Shown: one piece after another, positions 8,999 through 16,322 of the stretch
Layout: every line of letters starts with the position of its first letter
Position numbering within the stretch: position 1 is the stretch's first letter
Source: Candidatus Microbacterium stercoravium
Lineage (GTDB): Bacteria > Actinomycetota > Actinomycetes > Actinomycetales > Microbacteriaceae
Length of the DNA stretch: 42,765 nucleotides
NCBI GenBank assembly: GCA_019117025.1
Contig: DXAM01000150.1
Coordinates: 1-42,765, forward strand
Direction of reading: 5' to 3'
Notes under the pieces: generated by a model
Told to the model about the DNA's origin: nothing
What the model saw: the letters and a program-made list of their open reading frames with translations, nothing else
Database searches by the model: none
Position numbers and translations under genes: made by a program

Positions 8999-11900
8999 AT
9001 GAAAGTGGGCGATCTGACCGTGTCGAGTCAGGTGACGGGTGTCGGTACGTCGAGTGAAGGGGATTTCGGGGCCAATCAGTGGCTGGTCGACGAACTCTTT
9101 CAGCAGTATAAGGTCGACAAGAACTCCGTCGACAAGGAGTGGTGGCCGGTGATGGAGCAGTATGCCGCGCAGAACGCGGGTTCCACGGCGCAGAAGGCAG
9201 ACGCACAGCAGCCGTCGCCGAGCGTGACCAAGCCGCCGACGCAGCCCGTGCGCGTCGCGAAGACCACCGCCAAGCCGGCGTCCGAGGCGCCGATTCCGGC
9301 TCAGCCCGTCGCGAAGAGGGCCGACGCCGATGTCGAGGACGAGACCGAGGACAAGGTCACGCCACTGCGGGGCCTGCCGAAGACGCTCGCGAGGAACATG
9401 GATCAGTCGATCTCGGTTCCGACCGCGACGAGCGTGCGCACGATCCCCGCGAAGCTGATGATCGACAACCGCATCGTCATCAACAACCATATGTCGCGCA
9501 CGCGCGGCGGCAAGGTCTCGTTCACCCACCTCATCGGGTGGGCGCTGATCCAGGCGTTCAAGGCCTTCCCGAGTCAGAACGTCTACTACGCCGAGATCGA
9601 CGGCAAGCCCAGCGTCGTCGCGCCCGCTCACGTGAACCTCGGCATCGCGATCGACCTGCCGAAGCCCGACGGCACGCGCGCGCTCATGGTGCCGAGCATC
9701 AAGAAGGCCGAGACGCTGACCTTCAACGAGTACCTCGCGGCATACGAGGATCTCGTGGTGCGCGCTCGCGCCAACAAGCTCACGGCGGCCGATTTCGCCG
9801 GCACGACCGTCTCGCTCACGAACCCGGGCGGCATCGGCACCGTGCACTCGGTGCCCCGCCTCATGCAGGGCCAGGGCTGCATCATCGGTGCGGGAGCGCT
9901 CGACTACCCGGCCGAGTTCGCCGGCTCGAGCCAGAAGACGCTCAACGAGCTGGCGATCGGCAAGACGATCACGCTCACGAGCACCTACGACCACCGCGTG
10001 ATCCAGGGCGCCGGGTCGGGCGAATTCCTCAAGATCGTGCACCAGCTGCTGGCGGGGCACGACAAGTTCTACGAGGACATCTTCGCGGCGCTGCGCATTC
10101 CGTACGCGCCGATCCGCTGGAACCCCGACGTGTCGGTCGATGTCTCCGAGCGCGTCGACAAGACGGCGCGCGTGCAGGAGCTCATCAACGCCTACCGCGT
10201 CCGCGGCCACCTGATGGCCGACATCGACCCGCTGGCATACGTGCAGCGCGAGCACCACGACCTCGAGATCGAGTCGCACGGCCTGAGCTTCTGGGACCTC
10301 GAGCGGGAGTTCGTGACCAACGGCTTCGGCGGCCGCCGCCAGGCGAAGCTGCGCGACATCCTCGGCGTGCTGCGCGACACCTACTGCCGCACGATCGGCA
10401 TCGAGTACATGCACGTGCGCGACCACACGCAGCGCGAGTGGTTCCAGCAGCAGCTCGAGCGTCCGTACGAGAAGCCCCACCACAACGAGCAGCTGCGCAT
10501 CCTCAGCAAGCTCAACCAGGCCGAGGCGTTCGAGACGTTCCTGCAGACGAAGTACGTCGGTCAGAAGCGGTTCTCGCTCGAGGGCGGCGAGTCGCTGATC
10601 CCGCTGCTCGACCGCATCATCGACGGCGCGGCGAGCGAGGGCATGAAGGGCGCCGCGATCGGCATGGCGCACCGCGGCCGTCTCAACGTGCTGACGAACA
10701 TCGCGGGCAAGACCTACGCCGACGTGTTCAGCGAGTTCGAGGGCGCACTGCCCGGCAACAAGCGCGGATCCGGCGACGTCAAGTACCACATCGGCACCGA
10801 GGGCACGTTCCACGGATCCGACGGGAACGACATCGACGTGTACCTCGCGGCGAACCCGTCGCACCTCGAGACCGTCGACGGCGTGCTCGAGGGCATCGTG
10901 CGCGCCAAGCAGGACGAGTACGAGAAGGGCACCTTCCCGTGGCTGCCGATCCTCGTGCACGGCGACGCGGCCTTCGCCGGCCAGGGCGTCGTCGTGGAGA
11001 CCCTGCAGATGTCGCAGTTGCGCGCCTACCGCACGGGCGGCACGGTGCACATCGTCGTCAACAACCAGGTCGGCTTCACGACGCTGCCGCAGGACGCCCG
11101 CTCGTCGATGTACGCCACCGACGTCGCCAAGACGATCGAGGCGCCGGTGCTGCACGTGAACGGCGACGACCCGGAGTCGGTGATCCGCGCCGCCGAGCTC
11201 GCCTTCGCCTACCGCCAGCGCTTCAACGCCGATGTCGTCATCGACCTCGTCTGCTACCGCCGCCGCGGTCACAACGAGGGCGACGACCCGTCGATGACGC
11301 AGCCGCTGATGTACGGCCTGATCGAGGCGAAGCGCTCCGTCCGACGGCTCTACACCGAGTCGCTCGTCGGCCGCGGCGACATCACCGAGCAGGAGTACGA
11401 GGCCGCGAAGGCCGACTTCCAGGACCGCCTGGAGGTCGCGTTCGCCGAGACGCACGCGGCCGAGACGGGCGCGATCCCGGTTCTGACGCCGGATCAGCTG
11501 AAGCCCGAGGTCGAGGGCCAGCCCGATGCCACCGGCGTGGATGTCGAGATCATCGAGCAGGTCGGCGACGCGCACGCGAACATCCCCGATGGATTCACCG
11601 TGCACGCCAAGCTCAAGCAGCTGCTCGACAAGCGTCGGCAGATGAGCCGCGAGGGCAAGGTCGACTGGGCGTTCGGCGAGCTGCTGGCGTTCGGATCCCT
11701 GCTGCTCGAGGGCACCCCGGTGCGCCTCGTCGGCCAGGATGCCCGCCGCGGCACGTTCGTGCAGCGGCACGCCGTCTTCCACGACCGCGTGAACGGCCAG
11801 GAATGGCTGCCGCTGTCGAACCTCGCCGAGGACCAGGCGCGCTTCAGCGTCTACGACTCGCTGCTCAGCGAGTACGCCGCGCTCGGGTTCGAGTACGGCT

Positions 11901-12682
11901 ACTCGGTCGAGAACAAGAAGGCGCTCGTGCTCTGGGAGGCGCAGTTCGGCGACTTCGTCAACGGCGCCCAGCCCATCATCGACGAGTTCGTCTCGGCCGC
12001 CGAGCAGAAGTGGGGGCAGGAGTCGGGCGTCGTCATGCTGCTGCCGCACGGCTATGAGGGACAGGGCCCCGACCACTCGTCTGCCCGCATCGAGCGCTTC
12101 CTGCAGCTGTGCGGTCAGGACAACATGACCGTCGCGCGTCCGTCGACGCCCGCGTCGTACTTCCACCTGCTGCGCCGCCACGCGTACTCGCGCCCGCGCC
12201 GCCCGCTCGTGGTGTTCACCCCGAAGGCGATGCTGCGCCTGCGGGGCGCGACGAGCGAGATCGCCGACTTCGCTCAGGGGTCGTTCGAGCCGGTGCTCGA
12301 CGACGACCGCGGCATCGACCGCGACAAGGTCACGCGGGTGCTGCTGCACTCCGGCAAGCTGCACTGGGACCTCGCGAGCGAGCTCGAGAAGAACCCCGAC
12401 CCGTCGATCGCCCTCGTGCGCCTCGAGCAGTTCTACCCGGCCCCGGTCGACGAGCTGCGTCGGGTGCTCGGCGCCTACCCCAACGCGACCGAGCTCGTGT
12501 GGGCGCAGGACGAGCCCGAGAACCAGGGCGCGTGGCCGTTCATCCAGCAGTGGATCCCGGGCGTGATCGGTCGTCCACTGTCGGTCGTGTCGCGCCCTGC
12601 GGCGGCTGCGCCGTCGACGGGTTCGTCGAAGGTGCACGCGGTCGAACAGGCCGACCTGATGCGGCGCGCGCTGGCGCACTGA
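8999..12682 (+). CDS. kgd: multifunctional 2-oxoglutarate decarboxylase/dehydrogenase Kgd
   Basis: The 1227-residue protein is the actinobacterial fusion of an E2-like succinyltransferase domain with an E1 component; it feeds 2-oxoglutarate into the TCA cycle. The N-terminus has the conserved FGANQWLVDELFQQYK segment. A charged Ala/Pro linker follows (about 60-120), then the acyltransferase domain with the active-site stretch TYDHRVIQGAGSGEF near 330. The thiamine-diphosphate E1 domain has MAHRGRLNVL, GDAAFAGQG near 655 and HIVVNNQVGF. Lipoyl attachment is not expected in this protein. The start could be ATG 8999 or GTG 9020 (VSSQVTGVG), where family conservation begins; neither has a strong ribosome-binding site. 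Confidence 0.95.
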   Translation: MKVGDLTVSSQVTGVGTSSEGDFGANQWLVDELFQQYKVDKNSVDKEWWPVMEQYAAQNAGSTAQKADAQQPSPSVTKPPTQPVRVAKTTAKPASEAPIPAQPVAKRADADVEDETEDKVTPLRGLPKTLARNMDQSISVPTATSVRTIPAKLMIDNRIVINNHMSRTRGGKVSFTHLIGWALIQAFKAFPSQNVYYAEIDGKPSVVAPAHVNLGIAIDLPKPDGTRALMVPSIKKAETLTFNEYLAAYEDLVVRARANKLTAADFAGTTVSLTNPGGIGTVHSVPRLMQGQGCIIGAGALDYPAEFAGSSQKTLNELAIGKTITLTSTYDHRVIQGAGSGEFLKIVHQLLAGHDKFYEDIFAALRIPYAPIRWNPDVSVDVSERVDKTARVQELINAYRVRGHLMADIDPLAYVQREHHDLEIESHGLSFWDLEREFVTNGFGGRRQAKLRDILGVLRDTYCRTIGIEYMHVRDHTQREWFQQQLERPYEKPHHNEQLRILSKLNQAEAFETFLQTKYVGQKRFSLEGGESLIPLLDRIIDGAASEGMKGAAIGMAHRGRLNVLTNIAGKTYADVFSEFEGALPGNKRGSGDVKYHIGTEGTFHGSDGNDIDVYLAANPSHLETVDGVLEGIVRAKQDEYEKGTFPWLPILVHGDAAFAGQGVVVETLQMSQLRAYRTGGTVHIVVNNQVGFTTLPQDARSSMYATDVAKTIEAPVLHVNGDDPESVIRAAELAFAYRQRFNADVVIDLVCYRRRGHNEGDDPSMTQPLMYGLIEAKRSVRRLYTESLVGRGDITEQEYEAAKADFQDRLEVAFAETHAAETGAIPVLTPDQLKPEVEGQPDATGVDVEIIEQVGDAHANIPDGFTVHAKLKQLLDKRRQMSREGKVDWAFGELLAFGSLLLEGTPVRLVGQDARRGTFVQRHAVFHDRVNGQEWLPLSNLAEDQARFSVYDSLLSEYAALGFEYGYSVENKKALVLWEAQFGDFVNGAQPIIDEFVSAAEQKWGQESGVVMLLPHGYEGQGPDHSSARIERFLQLCGQDNMTVARPSTPASYFHLLRRHAYSRPRRPLVVFTPKAMLRLRGATSEIADFAQGSFEPVLDDDRGIDRDKVTRVLLHSGKLHWDLASELEKNPDPSIALVRLEQFYPAPVDELRRVLGAYPNATELVWAQDEPENQGAWPFIQQWIPGVIGRPLSVVSRPAAAAPSTGSSKVHAVEQADLMRRALAH

Positions 12683-12687
12683 GCACA

Positions 12688-12728
12688 GCAGAAGGCGGCC
12701 GGACCCGGAAGGGCCGGCCGCCTTCTGC
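12688..12728. terminator. strong bidirectional hairpin terminator between kgd and the OYE gene
   Basis: A perfect 15-bp GC-rich inverted repeat, GCAGAAGGCGGCCGG and its complement, flanks an 11-nt loop. It lies 5 nt after the kgd stop and 5 nt before the end of the convergent Old Yellow Enzyme gene. There is no T-tract, as is usual for high-GC actinobacteria. It can serve both transcripts. Confidence 0.8.
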
Positions 12729-12733
12729 GTGCC

Positions 12734-13807
12734 TCAGGGGCGGTGGGCGCGCAGGTACTGCGCGGGCCAGATCGTGCGCGGATCCTCGCCGAGCTCGGTG
12801 GCCGCGCGCAGGCCGAAGTGCGGGTCGCGCAGCCATTCGCGGGCCGCGAGGATCACGTCGGCGTCGCCCGCCGCGAGGATCTCCTCCGCCTGGGCGCCGC
12901 TCGTGATGATGCCGACGGATCCCGTCAGCGCGCCCGTCGTCGCGCGCACGCGCGACGCGAAGGGCACCTGGTAGCCGGGGTAGACGTCGATCTGCTGGTG
13001 GGCGACGAGGCCGCTCGATGAGACGTCGAAGAGGTCGGCGCCGAGGGAGGTCGCCCATCCGGCGACGGTGGCGACGTCGTCGACCGTGAGCCCGCCCGGT
13101 GCCGAGTCGGTGGCCGAGAACCGCACGAACACCGGCACGCCGTCGCCGACCTCGGCGCGCACGGCGCGCACTACGTCGAGCGCGAAGCGCGCGCGGTTCT
13201 CGAGGGATCCGCCGTACTCGTCGTCGCGCACGTTCGAGAGCGGCGAGAGGAACTCGTGCAGCAGGTACCCGTGCGCCGCGTGCACCTCGACGGCCTCGAA
13301 ACCGGCGTCGACGGCCCGTCGCGCAGCCGCGCGGAACGCGTCGGTGACCTCGCGGATGCGAGCGATGCTCATCGCCGTCGGGGGCGCGAAGCCGTCGTAC
13401 GCGATCGCCGACGGCGCCTCGGTCTCCCAGCCACCCGCGTCCCGCGGAACAGAACCCGATCCGTCACCGAACGGTGCGTACGTCGACGCCTTTCGGCCGG
13501 CGTGCGCGAGCTGTATGGCGGGGACGGCGCCGCGGTCGCGGATCGACCGGGCGATGGGGCGCCAGGCCTCGGCCTGCTCGCTCGTCCAGATGCCGGCATC
13601 CTCGGGCGAGATGCGCCCCTCGGCGACGACGGCGGTCGCCTCGGCCATGACGAGCCCGGCACCGCCCGATGCGAACTGCGCCAGGTGCACGTGGTGCCAG
13701 TCGTTGACGACTCCGTCGTCGGCGCTGTACATGCACATGGGAGAGACCCAGAGCCGGTTCGGCACGACGACGTCGCGGATCTGGATCGGTGCGAAGAGCT
13801 GGCTCAT
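12734..13807 (-). CDS. NADH:flavin oxidoreductase, Old Yellow Enzyme family (YqjM-like)
   Basis: The 357-residue FMN TIM-barrel enzyme is of the YqjM (thermophilic-like) class, which reduces activated C=C bonds with NAD(P)H. Diagnostic stretches are SPMCMYSADDG (active-site Cys and Tyr), QLAHAGRKAS, and VEVHAAHGYLLHEFLSPLSN (paired substrate-binding His). The barrel closes with AREWLRDPHFGLRAA. The ATG at 13807 has AAAGG five nt upstream. It is divergent from nnrD with 36 nt between them, and convergent with kgd. The natural substrate is unknown; a role in detoxifying enals or quinones is typical. Confidence 0.9.
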   Translation of the reverse strand: MSQLFAPIQIRDVVVPNRLWVSPMCMYSADDGVVNDWHHVHLAQFASGGAGLVMAEATAVVAEGRISPEDAGIWTSEQAEAWRPIARSIRDRGAVPAIQLAHAGRKASTYAPFGDGSGSVPRDAGGWETEAPSAIAYDGFAPPTAMSIARIREVTDAFRAAARRAVDAGFEAVEVHAAHGYLLHEFLSPLSNVRDDEYGGSLENRARFALDVVRAVRAEVGDGVPVFVRFSATDSAPGGLTVDDVATVAGWATSLGADLFDVSSSGLVAHQQIDVYPGYQVPFASRVRATTGALTGSVGIITSGAQAEEILAAGDADVILAAREWLRDPHFGLRAATELGEDPRTIWPAQYLRAHRP

Positions 13808-13831
13808 TGCGGCCTTTCGAAGACGGATCGA

Positions 13832-13837
13832 TAGTGT
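13832..13837 (+). promoter_or_regulatory. -10 element of a predicted leaderless nnrD mRNA
   Basis: TAGTGT is followed by exactly 6 nt and then the ATG of nnrD. No ribosome-binding site is visible, which fits a leaderless transcript. A TTGCGG 19 nt upstream could be a weak -35. Confidence 0.5.
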
Positions 13838-13843
13838 TGGCGC

Positions 13844-14731
13844 ATGCCCGGGGGATACGAATGGCACACGGACGAATGGACGGCGAGCGATGCCCGACGG
13901 ATCCTCCGTCTGCCAACGCAGGACGATCACAAGTATTCCCGCGGCACCGTCGGGCTGCTGACCGGGAGCGGCGCCTATCCGGGCGCCGCGATCCTGTCGG
14001 TCGAGGGAGCCTGGCGCGCGGGCATCGGCATGGTGACGTGGTTCGGCGACAAGCAGATCGGGCGGCTCGTGCTGCAGCGCCGCCCCGAGACCGTCATGGG
14101 CATGACGCGCGCTGACGCGTTCGTCGTCGGCAGCGGGATCGACGCCCGCACGCGCACGGAGAAGGTCACGAGCGTGATCCAGGGGATGTTCGCCTCACCG
14201 GCGCCCGTCGTGATCGACGCGGGCGCGCTCGACCTCGCGGCGCGAGCGCACGGCCCGTTCGTCGTGACGCCGCACGCGGGGGAGCTGCGCGAGGTGCGCA
14301 TCCCTCTCGGGCTCGGCGTCGACGACATCGACGTCGATCCGCTGTCCGAGCGTCTCTCCGGAGATTTTCGCGAGCGCCTGCTGGTCGTTCGCGAGACGGC
14401 GGTCGCGCTCGGCGGCGTCGTGCTGCTGAAGGGCGCCGAGACGCTCGTCGCGACGCCGGGCGGATGGTGGGCCGTCGTGCGCACGGGCACCCCGTGGCTC
14501 GCCACTGCCGGAACGGGAGACGTGCTCGCGGGCGTGCTCGGCTCGATCCTCGCCGGCGCGGTGCGGGCATCCGACGACGAGATCGACGTCGAAGAGCTCG
14601 GTCCGATCGCCGCGACGGCCGCGTGGCTGCACGGCACCGCGGGCCGCATCGCGGCGGGACCGGGCATGCCGATCACGGCGCTCGACGTCGCGCAGAGCCT
14701 GCCCGAGGCGTTCGTCGAGGCCACCCGATGA
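13844..14731 (+). CDS. nnrD: ADP-dependent NAD(P)H-hydrate dehydratase
   Basis: A 295-residue stand-alone carbohydrate-kinase-fold enzyme that repairs hydrated NAD(P)H (NADHX/NADPHX) using ADP. Motifs in order are HKYSRGTVGLLTGS near 28-41, the alanine/glycine-rich GAAILSVEGAWRAG, VTPHAGELREV, VLLKGAETLVATP and the catalytic GTGDVLAGVLGS near 225-236 (Asp is the family base). The NnrE epimerase half is not fused, as is frequent in Microbacteriaceae. It overlaps the next gene as ATGA, linking it to a membrane glycosyltransferase. Confidence 0.9.
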   Translation: MPGGYEWHTDEWTASDARRILRLPTQDDHKYSRGTVGLLTGSGAYPGAAILSVEGAWRAGIGMVTWFGDKQIGRLVLQRRPETVMGMTRADAFVVGSGIDARTRTEKVTSVIQGMFASPAPVVIDAGALDLAARAHGPFVVTPHAGELREVRIPLGLGVDDIDVDPLSERLSGDFRERLLVVRETAVALGGVVLLKGAETLVATPGGWWAVVRTGTPWLATAGTGDVLAGVLGSILAGAVRASDDEIDVEELGPIAATAAWLHGTAGRIAAGPGMPITALDVAQSLPEAFVEATR

Positions 14732-15963
14732 CGCGGCTGGGGCTCGCGGCGGCGTGGGGCGGCTTCGTCGCGGCGCACGCGATCGCGATCGCGCTCGGCT
14801 GGCTGTGGCCGAATCAGCCGATGGGCGACACCTATCTCGTGTACGAGCCCTGGAGCCAGGCCGCGCTCATGGGCGGCGACATCGTGGGGGTGACGGCGCC
14901 GTGGGTGTACCCGCCCCTCGCGCTCGCGCCGATGGTGCTCGCGCAGGCGCTCGTGTGGTTCACGTCGTACTCGCTCGCGTGGGCCGCGCTCGTCGCCGTG
15001 CTCGATGCCTGCGCCTTCGCCGTGCTCGTCGGCCGCGGGCGATCGAGGTCGCGGCTGATCGCCGGCGGGTACTGGGCCGTGTTCGTCGCTGTGCTCGGGC
15101 CCATCGGGATCTTCCGCCTCGACGCCGTGACCGTGCCGCTCGCGGTGGCGGCCCTGCTCGTCGCCGTGCGGCATCCGCGCATCGCCGGCATGCTCGTGGG
15201 GGCGGCGACCTGGATGAAGGTGTGGCCGGCGGCGCTCGCCGCCGCCCTGGTCATCGCGCTGCGCCGCCGGTGGCAGGTCGTCGCGGGCGGCGCGATCGTC
15301 TCGGCGGTCGTCGCGGGGGTCGTGGTGCTGGCGGGTGGTGCCGACCACCTCCTGGGCTTCATCACGACGCAGGGCGATCGGGGGCTGCAGATCGAAGCGG
15401 TCGCCGCGACGCCGTTCCTGTTCGGGGCGGGCGGCGCCGAGATCTCCTACGACACCGCGATCCTCACCTACCAGGTCTCCGGATCCGGCGTGCAGCAGGT
15501 CGCGCAGCTGCTGTCTCCGCTCATGCTCGTCGTCGTGGGAGGCATCTGCGCGATCGGCGTCTGGCGCATGCGCGCGGGGGCCGCGGCGGGCGCGGTGCTG
15601 CCGCCGCTGACGCTGGCGCTCGTGGTGGCGCTCATCGTGTGCAACAAGGTGGGATCCCCGCAGTTCCAGTCGTGGCTGCTCGCACCCACCGTGCTCTGGC
15701 TGGTGTGGGATCGGTATCGCGCGACCGGGCCCGCCATGCTCGTCCTGGCCACGGCGGCGCTCACGCACCTCGTGTATCCGGTCTATTACCACCTCGTGCT
15801 CGTGGGCGATACGGTGGCGGTGACGGTCCTCGGCCTGCGCAACGCGCTCGTGGTCGTGCTCGGCGTCTGGGCCGTCGTGCGTCTCTGGCGCACGCCGATC
15901 CACGAAGGGAACTCCCGTGCTCGTCGCCTTCTCCGTCGCACCGTCCGGGCAGAGCGGATCTGA
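14728..15963 (+). CDS. GT87-like polytopic membrane glycosyltransferase
   Basis: The 411-residue integral membrane protein has about ten hydrophobic segments. It belongs to the GT-C glycosyltransferases that use polyprenyl-phosphate sugar donors (GT87/DUF2029-like). Family features are an acidic loop after the first membrane span (GDTYLVYEPWSQ), FRLDAVTVPLAVAALL and the WMKVWPAALAAA segment near 165-176. Mycobacterial relatives such as PimE add mannose to cell-envelope glycolipids; the acceptor here is unknown. Translation is probably coupled to nnrD (ATGA). Its last 47 nt overlap the next gene. Confidence 0.72.
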   Translation: MTRLGLAAAWGGFVAAHAIAIALGWLWPNQPMGDTYLVYEPWSQAALMGGDIVGVTAPWVYPPLALAPMVLAQALVWFTSYSLAWAALVAVLDACAFAVLVGRGRSRSRLIAGGYWAVFVAVLGPIGIFRLDAVTVPLAVAALLVAVRHPRIAGMLVGAATWMKVWPAALAAALVIALRRRWQVVAGGAIVSAVVAGVVVLAGGADHLLGFITTQGDRGLQIEAVAATPFLFGAGGAEISYDTAILTYQVSGSGVQQVAQLLSPLMLVVVGGICAIGVWRMRAGAAAGAVLPPLTLALVVALIVCNKVGSPQFQSWLLAPTVLWLVWDRYRATGPAMLVLATAALTHLVYPVYYHLVLVGDTVAVTVLGLRNALVVVLGVWAVVRLWRTPIHEGNSRARRLLRRTVRAERI

Positions 15964-16231
15964 CGGATCCGTTCACGAGGCCGTCGCCGCCGCCGTCAAG
16001 GTCGTGCGCGACTCGGGCCTGCCGAATCGCACGTCGTCGATGTTCACCGAGATCGAGGGCCCCGACTGGGACACGGTGATGGACGTCGTTAAACGGGCCA
16101 CGGAGGCCGTCGCTCCGTTCGGTTCGCGGGTCTCGCTCGTGCTGAAGGCCGACATCCGTCCGGGCTATTCGGGCGAGCTCGACGGCAAGGTCGAGCGGCT
16201 GGAGCGCGCGATCGACGACGCAGCCGCCTGA
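15917..16231 (+). CDS. MTH1187/YkoF-type thiamine-binding family protein
   Basis: A 104-residue protein of the DUF77/MTH1187 family, a ferredoxin-like fold; some members bind thiamine. Typical features are the opening LVAFSVAPSG, SGLPNRTSSMFTEIEGPDWD, and SLVLKADIRPG. The GTG start has AAGGGA about 7 nt upstream. It starts 47 nt inside the end of the glycosyltransferase gene in another frame, so it is translated as part of that operon. The ABC importer cassette begins 91 nt later, with its own promoter signals. Whether the protein serves thiamine salvage is unknown. Confidence 0.8.
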   Translation: MLVAFSVAPSGQSGSDGSVHEAVAAAVKVVRDSGLPNRTSSMFTEIEGPDWDTVMDVVKRATEAVAPFGSRVSLVLKADIRPGYSGELDGKVERLERAIDDAAA

Positions 16232-16261
16232 GGCACGGCGCCCCCTGACGCCCGCGCAGGC

Positions 16262-16283
16262 GTTCACGGTCCGTTCACGCGCG
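16262..16283 (+). promoter_or_regulatory. PHO-box-like direct repeat upstream of the ABC/phosphatase operon
   Basis: Two adjacent 11-nt units start GTTCACG at 16262 and GTTCACG at 16273. This is the arrangement of PhoP-binding PHO boxes in Streptomyces: 11-nt direct repeat units with a GTTCACC-like conserved part. The pair ends 27 nt before the candidate -10, just upstream of where the -35 would lie, a usual activator position. Binding by a PhoP-type regulator is inferred. Confidence 0.5.
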
Positions 16284-16310
16284 CGGAAGGAACGGGCCAC
16301 CCTGCCTGCT

Positions 16311-16316
16311 TAGTGT
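16311..16316 (+). promoter_or_regulatory. -10 element of a predicted leaderless ABC operon mRNA
   Basis: TAGTGT is followed by exactly 6 nt and then ATG 16323. The expected start point coincides with the start codon. The -35 region (about 16288-16293) is not consensus, as expected for an activator-dependent promoter. Confidence 0.5.
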
Positions 16317-16322
16317 GAGGGC

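Noticed and set aside
8993..12679. Open frame of about 1228 codons on the minus strand opposite kgd, and another long frame in a third phase
   Set aside because: Composition is extreme (Arg, His, Leu, Val, Asp-rich without domains) and mirrors the codon pattern of kgd. Such shadow frames are expected opposite GC-rich genes, and several more occur opposite other genes here.
16232..16322. TPP riboswitch before the ABC operon, considered because of the neighbouring thiamine-binding-type gene
   Set aside because: The gap is too short and lacks the conserved CTGAGA and related thi-box sequences; a leaderless start also leaves no room for it.
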